38,872 bases of DNA from Hydrogenimonas sp. (GTDB lineage Bacteria > Campylobacterota > Campylobacteria > Campylobacterales > Hydrogenimonadaceae): NCBI GenBank assembly GCA_003978765.1, contig QNYO01000036.1, positions 1-38,872 on the forward strand, in the 5' to 3' direction. The position numbers were made by a program, and so were the translations under genes. Of the stretch, positions 30,593 to 38,872 are shown piece after piece. The notes under the pieces were generated by a model, which saw only the letters and a program-made list of their open reading frames with translations, made no database searches and was not told the origin of the DNA. The first letter of the stretch is position 1. Every line of letters starts with the position of its first letter.

Positions 30593-31494
30593 GACGAGGG
30601 ATTGTACTCTTTATCACATTAGCAATTTTACTCCTTCTAAGCTCAATCATCTTTCTCTTTTTACATCAGAGTGATCTGCTTAAAAAGAGTGTGCGTACCA
30701 ATATCGATACAATTCAAACCAACCTCCTTTTAAGCGATATGAGCCACTTTTTAAAGGTTCAAAACTTTACTCAAGAGGATATCTTCTACGGGAGTGGTAT
30801 CCCCGTCTCTCTCGACCTTGGCTCCCTATCAGGCACCATCACCCTCTCATCTGCACGCAACCGTATCAATATCAATGCCTATCTTGCATCTATCATTGAG
30901 AATCAAGAGGCACTCCAAAGCTTTTTGCAATGGATGGAGAGTCATCATATCAAAGAGCCAACTCTCCTGCTTGCACTTCTACTTGACACCTATGACACCG
31001 ACCTCTATGAACGCCAAAGTGGTAGTGAACTTAAAAATAGCTACCCCTGGTTTCAAAATGGTTCAATTGCCAACCAAAGAGCGATGCAGATGATTTTAGA
31101 GAGCTATCAAGCGTTGAGTGGAGATGACAATGTAACCCTCGATAGCTGGGAGGAGACCTTTGGGTATGAGGGTTCTCTTTTGGATCTTAACTATGCCACC
31201 ACAGAACAGCTTCAACTCCTCTATCCCAATATCTCACCAGCAACCATTGCCACTCTAAGTGCCCACCAAACCTACTATAGTAAGGTTGATGATATTCCGA
31301 TCGATGAGGCCGATAAAGCAACCCTTTTAGAGCCCCACTTTGGTATTACCCCAGTCCTTGAAACCGATACGATTGATGTACGTATCACATTTAACTCAGC
31401 ACAAGAGTGTCATGGCTCATTAGGCTTCTGGATGGGAATCAAAAGCGATAAAACGATTACCCACCTCACCCTCTCTCCCATAACATGTGAATAG
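30589..31494 (+). CDS. gspK: Minor pseudopilin GspK-like
   Basis: MRRGIVLFITLAILLLLSSIIFLFL; helical-hairpin-like LDLNYATTEQLQLLYPNISPATIATL; last gene of the pseudopilin run. Confidence 0.75.
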   Translation: MRRGIVLFITLAILLLLSSIIFLFLHQSDLLKKSVRTNIDTIQTNLLLSDMSHFLKVQNFTQEDIFYGSGIPVSLDLGSLSGTITLSSARNRININAYLASIIENQEALQSFLQWMESHHIKEPTLLLALLLDTYDTDLYERQSGSELKNSYPWFQNGSIANQRAMQMILESYQALSGDDNVTLDSWEETFGYEGSLLDLNYATTEQLQLLYPNISPATIATLSAHQTYYSKVDDIPIDEADKATLLEPHFGITPVLETDTIDVRITFNSAQECHGSLGFWMGIKSDKTITHLTLSPITCE

Positions 31495-31507
31495 TTCATG
31501 ATAATGG

Positions 31508-31513
31508 TATAAT
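31508..31513 (+). promoter_or_regulatory. Candidate extended -10 (TGGTATAAT) upstream of waaC
   Basis: TGgTATAAT 23 nt before the waaC ATG, in the short gspK-waaC gap. Confidence 0.4.
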
Positions 31514-31535
31514 ATCACTAAAAATTTGGGTCGCC

Positions 31536-32533
31536 ATGAGAGTTGCAATTGTTCGTTTAACCGCTATGGGGGATGTGATTCACACCCTTGCATCTATCCA
31601 GTTTATCAAAGCAGAAAATCCTGACACTCATATCACATGGTTTGTCGAGGAGAAGTTTGCCGAAATTCTCCGACACAACCCAGATATTGATACCATTGTA
31701 CCTGTCAATCTGCATCAACTCAAAAAGTCTCCATCACTCTCTCATCTTAAAACCATTATCGATACTGTTCAAGAGGCGGGTCCATTTGACCTTGTGATTG
31801 ATGTTCAGGGACTTATTAAGTCGGCTATTTTGGCACGTGTGGCAGGAGAGAATGTGGCAGGACTCGATCGAAAATCGGCTAAAGAGGGGATTGCCACACT
31901 CCTTTATCGCCACACCTACCCTGTCGATTGTGCTGAGATTGCCCCCTACCGCTTTGCATCTTTGCTTGCCCAAGCACTCAATCTGACGATCACCAAAGAG
32001 ATGCTTCTCCATAAAGAGCCCTACCTCTACTGTCAAATTGATGAGGCGTGTCGAAGTATTGAACCCTTTTTTAGCGATCAAAAGAAGAATATTGTCATTG
32101 TCACTGCAGCAAGCAATGCAAGCAAAACCTATCCACCAGAGAAATTTGCAGAGTTGGCACACCATCTTAAAGAGCATAACCTACTTCTGATTGCAGGGAG
32201 TGAAGCAGAGCGTCACTCTGCCCGTATCATTGAAGAGCACTCTTCCGCCAAACTTCTACCCCCTATGAATCTCAATACTCTCAAATATGCGATCTTTAAA
32301 GCTGACCTGCTGATTGGTGGGGACACAGGTCCCAGCCACATGGCTTGGGCAATGAATCGCCCATCAATTCTTCTCTTTGGTTCAACACCCAAATCGATGA
32401 TGATGGAGACCCCTATCAACCTTGCCATCACATCCGGTGCAAAGGTCCATCCATGTCGATTTGATAAGAGTGACCGTTCCATTGCTACCATTCCACCTGA
32501 AAAGATTGCCCAAACTGTTCAAAAGGTTCTTGC

Positions 32534-32537
<4 letters not shown>
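31536..32537 (+). CDS. waaC: Lipopolysaccharide heptosyltransferase I (WaaC-type, GT9)
   Basis: MRVAIVRLTAMGDVIHTLASIQFIK, DLVIDVQGLIKSA, LIGGDTGPSHMAWAMNRPSILLFGST. Confidence 0.93.
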
Positions 32538-34481
<1,944 letters not shown>

Positions 34482-34482
<1 letters not shown>

Positions 34483-35648
34483 TGGCATTTATTCCTTACG
34501 GCAAACAGTGGATCGATGATGAAGATATTCAGAGTGTTGTTGAGACACTCACATCAGACTACTTAACGACTGGCCCTAAAGTTGCTGAATTTGAAAAAGC
34601 GGTTGCCAACTATTGTGGTGCACGCTATGGTGTTGCTGTAAGTAATGGAACAGCGGCACTCCACATCGCCTCTCTTGCACTTCTTGAGCCAGGTGATAAA
34701 GTCTTAACCACGCCAAACTCCTTTATGGCAACCTCCAATGCTATCTGTTATACAGGAGCGCAACCCATTTTCATTGATATTCAACCCAATGGTAATATCA
34801 ACCTTGACCTGTGTGAAGAGGCACTTAAAAAAGACCCTTCTATCAAAGCCCTCTATGCTGTTCACTTCTCTGGTAATCCTGTTGAACAAGAGAGACTTGC
34901 AGATATAAAAGAGAGATATGGTATTACTATCCTTGAAGATTGTGCCCATAGCATCGGTGCCAACTATCAAGGGATCAAAGCTGGCAGTTGCCACTATAGC
35001 GATGCATCCATATTCTCTTTTCACCCTGTCAAGCATATTACCTCAGCTGAAGGTGGTATGGTTATGACAAATGATGAAAAGCTCTATCAACGTCTTCTTC
35101 GACTACGTAACCATGGTATGAAGCGTGAAGCGTTTAGCAATACAACAATGGCCTTTGATGAAAAAGGGAATATCAATCCATGGTATTATGAGATCGATGA
35201 ACTCGGTTTCAACTATCGTCTGACTGATTTGCAATGTGCCCTTGGTCTTTCACAACTCTCAAAACTTGACCATTTTGTTGCACGACGAAGAGAGTTGGCA
35301 CGCCATTACGATCAAGCCTTTGCTCATCACCCTATCGTTAAGCCTCTTTATACCTTTAATGGTCACTCCTCGTACCATCTTTATGTTCTCCTTGTCGATT
35401 TTGACCAACTCTCTATCACCAAAGCTGAACTCTTTTATAAAATGCGAGAAAAAGGTATTGGGTTACAACTACACTATATTCCCATTAATAAACTACCCTA
35501 CTATCAAAAACTTGGCTATGGTAACGAAGAGACACCTGTGATGGATAACTACTATCAACAGTGCCTTTCACTTCCTCTCTATCCAAAGATGAGTGATGAA
35601 GAGCAAAGTTTTGTCATCAATACTCTTCGTGAGGTGCTTCATGGATAG
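34482..35648 (+). CDS. pseC: UDP-4-amino-4,6-dideoxy-N-acetyl-beta-L-altrosamine transaminase
   Basis: FIPYGKQWIDDEDIQSVVETL, YGVAVSNGTAALHIASLAL, SIFSFHPVKHITSAEGGMV (PLP Lys). Confidence 0.96.
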
Positions 35649-36354
35649 GTGTATTGCTATCATTCCTGCAAGAGGTGGTAGTAAACGTATTCCTCGAAAA
35701 AATATCAAACCTTTTCATGGGAAACCTCTTATTGCCTACTCTATTGAAACAGCTTTAAAAAGTAAACTTTTTGATCAAATTATCGTCTCAACTGATGATG
35801 AAGAGATTGCCGATATTGCAAAAACGTATGGAGCTGAAGTCCCTTTTCTTCGTCCTAAAAGATTAGCCGATGATTTTACTGGGACAGCCGATGTGATCAA
35901 CCATGCACTTGAATGGCTTCAACAACATGGTAAGCAATTTGACTATGCCTGTACCATTTATGCTACAGCACCACTCCTTCAAGCCAAATATCTGATAGAA
36001 GGGTATGAAAAGCTAAAAAACTCTGATGCGGTCTATGCTTTCTCAGCGACATCTATGCCCTTTCCTATTCAACGAACCTTCAAGATTACAGAAGATGGGC
36101 GATGTGAAATGTTTTTTCCAGAACATTTTAAAAGTAGAAGTCAAGATCTCGAAGAGGCCTACCAAGATGCTGGACAATTCTATTGGCGTAAACTTTATCA
36201 AACATCTCATCAACCAATGTTTGGTAAAGACTCTATTCCTATTATTTTACCAAGACACCTTGTACAAGATATCGATACGTTAGAAGATTGGGATCGAGCC
36301 GAAAAGCTATATAGAGTCATACAAATGGAAGAATCTCAATCAAAACTATCTTGA
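35641..36354 (+). CDS. pseF: Pseudaminic acid cytidylyltransferase
   Basis: CIAIIPARGGSKRIPRKNIKPFHGKPLIAYSIE, STDDEEIADIAKTYGA; start at 35641. Confidence 0.95.
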   Translation: MDRCIAIIPARGGSKRIPRKNIKPFHGKPLIAYSIETALKSKLFDQIIVSTDDEEIADIAKTYGAEVPFLRPKRLADDFTGTADVINHALEWLQQHGKQFDYACTIYATAPLLQAKYLIEGYEKLKNSDAVYAFSATSMPFPIQRTFKITEDGRCEMFFPEHFKSRSQDLEEAYQDAGQFYWRKLYQTSHQPMFGKDSIPIILPRHLVQDIDTLEDWDRAEKLYRVIQMEESQSKLS

Positions 36355-36461
36355 TAAACCATGAAAAAGATCCTTAAGCTTAAAAAAGAAAACTATCGCT
36401 CTTTACATAAGTTTGATAGATGCTTTTTATATGATACTATCAAAAAATAGTAAGGTATATC

Positions 36462-36956
36462 ATGCATAACGACATCAATCTTATCAACTTCATCGATACT
36501 TCTTTAGAAGAAAAAAAGATGATTTTAGAATGGCGTAATCATCCAAATATCAGAAAGTGGATGTATAACCAAAAGATAATTGATTTAAGCTCTCATTTAG
36601 CATTTATTGATTCATTAAGATATAGTCAAGATAAACTCTACTTTTTAGTCAAAAAGGCAGAACAATATATTGGTGTTATTGACTTTACAAAAATTGACCA
36701 TAATAATAAGTCAGCATACTTTGGACTCTATGCCAATCCCTATTGTAAATTAGCAGGTATTGGTAGAATTTTAGAAACTATCTCAATCGATTACGCTTTC
36801 AATACATTACATCTCACTGTTTTAAAACTTGAAGTATTAAGTAACAATATCCAAGTACGAAATCTTCATAAAAAATTTCATTTTCAAGAACTTGGGACAA
36901 AGATGATTAATGATAAAGAGGTTATCTATATGGAGTTAACTTATGAAAATAGGTAA
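36462..36956 (+). CDS. pseH: UDP-4-amino-4,6-dideoxy-AltNAc N-acetyltransferase (GNAT)
   Basis: GNAT fold; MILEWRNHPNIRKWMYN and YFGLYANPYCKLAGIGRILE resemble PseH; cluster position. Confidence 0.88.
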   Translation: MHNDINLINFIDTSLEEKKMILEWRNHPNIRKWMYNQKIIDLSSHLAFIDSLRYSQDKLYFLVKKAEQYIGVIDFTKIDHNNKSAYFGLYANPYCKLAGIGRILETISIDYAFNTLHLTVLKLEVLSNNIQVRNLHKKFHFQELGTKMINDKEVIYMELTYENR

Positions 36957-37980
36957 TTTTGATCTCTCTGGAGACAAAACATTTATTATTGCAGAGCTTT
37001 CTGGCAACCATCATGGAAATCTACAGACGGCACTTGATACGATTCAAGCAGCTAAAGAGATTGGTGCTGATGCCATTAAACTACAAACCTATACAGCTGA
37101 TACAATCACTCTTGATTGTGATAAAGAAGAGTTTGTGATTAAAGGAGGAACACTTTGGGATCATACAACACTCTATGATCTTTACAAAAAAGCCTATACT
37201 CCTTGGGAATGGCATGAAGAGCTCTTCAACTACGCTAGAAAAATTGGTATCGATATCTTCTCATCTCCTTTTGACAAAAGTGCTGTCGATTTCTTAGAAC
37301 AGTTCAACCCAAGTGCCTATAAAATCGCATCGTTTGAAATAACAGACTATGAGCTGGTCCGCTACACTGCATCCAAGGGTCGTCCGATGATTATCTCTAC
37401 TGGTATCGCCACAATTGATGAAATTCAAGATGCTGTTGATATCTGTCGAAGTGAAGGAAATAATGATATTGTACTGCTTAAGTGTACTAGTGCATATCCT
37501 GCTCCACTTGAAGAGGCCAATCTAAAAACTATTCCAAATCTTGCTGAAACCTTTGGCGTTATTGCAGGATTTTCTGACCATACGTTAGGTATTACTGCAC
37601 CGATTGCTGCTGTAACACTTGGTGCAAAAGTCATCGAAAAACACTTTATCCTCGATAAAAGTATTGGAGGACCTGACGCAGACTTTTCACTGGATAAAGA
37701 AGAGTTTGCTCAAATGGTTCAAGCTGTTAGAGATACAGAAAAGCTCTTAGGAAGAGTTGACTACTCTATGACAGAGAAAAAAAAGAAAAGTAGGCAATTT
37801 GCAAGAAGTCTTTATATAGCTGAGGATATCAGACAAGGGGAAATCTTTACAGAAAAAAATATCCGCTCTGTACGACCTGGCTATGGTCTTCATCCTAAAT
37901 ATTTTAAAGAAATTATTGGGAAAAAAGCAAAAAGAGACCTTACCAAGGGTACTGCATTAAAATGGAGAGATGTTCAATGA
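36943..37980 (+). CDS. pseI: Pseudaminic acid synthase
   Basis: FIIAELSGNHHGNLQTALDTI, FSSPFDKSAVDFLEQF, C-terminal SAF domain ARSLYIAEDIRQGEIFTEKNIRSVRPGYGLHPKY. Confidence 0.96.
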   Translation: MKIGNFDLSGDKTFIIAELSGNHHGNLQTALDTIQAAKEIGADAIKLQTYTADTITLDCDKEEFVIKGGTLWDHTTLYDLYKKAYTPWEWHEELFNYARKIGIDIFSSPFDKSAVDFLEQFNPSAYKIASFEITDYELVRYTASKGRPMIISTGIATIDEIQDAVDICRSEGNNDIVLLKCTSAYPAPLEEANLKTIPNLAETFGVIAGFSDHTLGITAPIAAVTLGAKVIEKHFILDKSIGGPDADFSLDKEEFAQMVQAVRDTEKLLGRVDYSMTEKKKKSRQFARSLYIAEDIRQGEIFTEKNIRSVRPGYGLHPKYFKEIIGKKAKRDLTKGTALKWRDVQ

Positions 37981-38744
37981 AAAAAACACTTGTTTGGGGA
38001 TTTGAGTGGGAAAGCCAAATTGAGGCTATTAAAAATATTCATCATAAAGGACTCATTGAAGTCAAAGGTTGGGTTATCAGTCCATCCCAACAATCAAGAG
38101 TTATCAATGGACTTGATATGATTAATATACGATATCTACGTCTTGAAAAACATAACTTTTCAGGCAAAGCTCATTACCTTTATGATGATGTTAAAACAGC
38201 ATGTTTAGAGAAGTTTATTGAAATGTACTCACGTAATCACTTTACAGAGTCATTCGACTATATCGATTTTCTTCAAGCATTCAATCTTTTTTATGACTAT
38301 TTTGCAACCCTTTTAATAGAACGTAATATTGAACTTATACTCTTTTCATATTTACCACATTTTGGAGATGACTTAATTCTCTATACTCTGGCCAAAAAAC
38401 TTGGAGTCACAACTGTCATCTATTATCAATCTCATATTCCTAATCGTCTCTATTATATGCTTGATATGGATGACTATGGCCGATTTGAAACGATTCCTCT
38501 TCGTTTCGACCATCCATATATATCGATTGAAAAAAAATATGAAAAAGAACACTTCTATATGAAAAAGAAGAGATTGGATGTCCCATGTACTCCAAGATTT
38601 CTCAAAGAGATACGGCGTATCGTCTTTAGACGAAGAAACCGTATAGGCTTCCTTAATGCATTAAAACTTCAAAGAGACTGTATTCGCTATAAAAAGAATC
38701 TCAAAAAACACTCTATCAATCACATTGACTTTAGGAGAGGCTAA
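37977..38744 (+). CDS. Surface-polysaccharide/capsule-type family protein, apparently truncated N-terminal part
   Basis: Segment [51 protein letters not shown] resembles the N-terminal half of this family; ORF ends abruptly in [11 protein letters not shown]. Confidence 0.6.
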   Translation: MKKTLVWGFEWESQIEAIKNIHHKGLIEVKGWVISPSQQSRVINGLDMINIRYLRLEKHNFSGKAHYLYDDVKTACLEKFIEMYSRNHFTESFDYIDFLQAFNLFYDYFATLLIERNIELILFSYLPHFGDDLILYTLAKKLGVTTVIYYQSHIPNRLYYMLDMDDYGRFETIPLRFDHPYISIEKKYEKEHFYMKKKRLDVPCTPRFLKEIRRIVFRRRNRIGFLNALKLQRDCIRYKKNLKKHSINHIDFRRG

Positions 38745-38870
38745 TACAACATTTTTGATACGTGAGAGTCTTTCAAAAAAGAGTGGACCACGATATTTTT
38801 GTAACTGTTTTGGGTTCTCTTTGACAACAATTTTCCAATCTTTGGGAAGAAGAGTATGCAGTATTTCAAT
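38661..38870 (-). pseudogene. Opposite-strand reading frame, open at the window edge, resembling the downstream half of the same family
   Basis: Minus strand reads [52 protein letters not shown] then [17 protein letters not shown]-stop; 69 sense codons. Confidence 0.55.
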
Positions 38871-38872
38871 AG

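Overview
The window looks like an ordinary chromosomal segment from a Campylobacterota (epsilonproteobacterial) genome, possibly a free-living Sulfurimonas/Sulfurovum-like lineage. Taxonomy is inferred from protein style and synteny only. From left to right it contains: a Big-1/Ig-like lipoprotein and a small beta-barrel protein; DUF190 + CrcB (fluoride export); a small conserved protein; serS; a large membrane-anchored TPR protein; a convergent block with leuA, pssA, a PSD-like protein, ftsH and prmA; hisA-hisH and a PDC-sensor membrane protein; a TraF/FadL-like outer-membrane protein; a second lipoprotein + beta-barrel pair; a full type II secretion operon in the order L-M-N-C-D-E-F-G-H-I-J-K; heptosyltransferase and lipid A acyltransferase genes; and a pseudaminic acid cluster (pseB, pseC, pseF, pseH, pseI). 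The strongest anomaly is at the right edge. The last + strand gene (surface-polysaccharide family) stops abruptly at 38744. A reading frame that looks like the downstream half of the same family runs on the opposite strand to the window end, so there is an inversion junction near 38.70-38.74 kb. It is either real DNA inversion or, quite possibly, an inverted chimera at a contig end. Other points of interest are a PSD-like protein that appears to lack the pyruvoyl-forming Ser and catalytic His, the absence of pseG from its expected slot, a 26-codon leader ORF before leuA, and a 16-bp perfect palindrome upstream of pseB. I found no CRISPR array, tRNA/rRNA, transposase or phage module.
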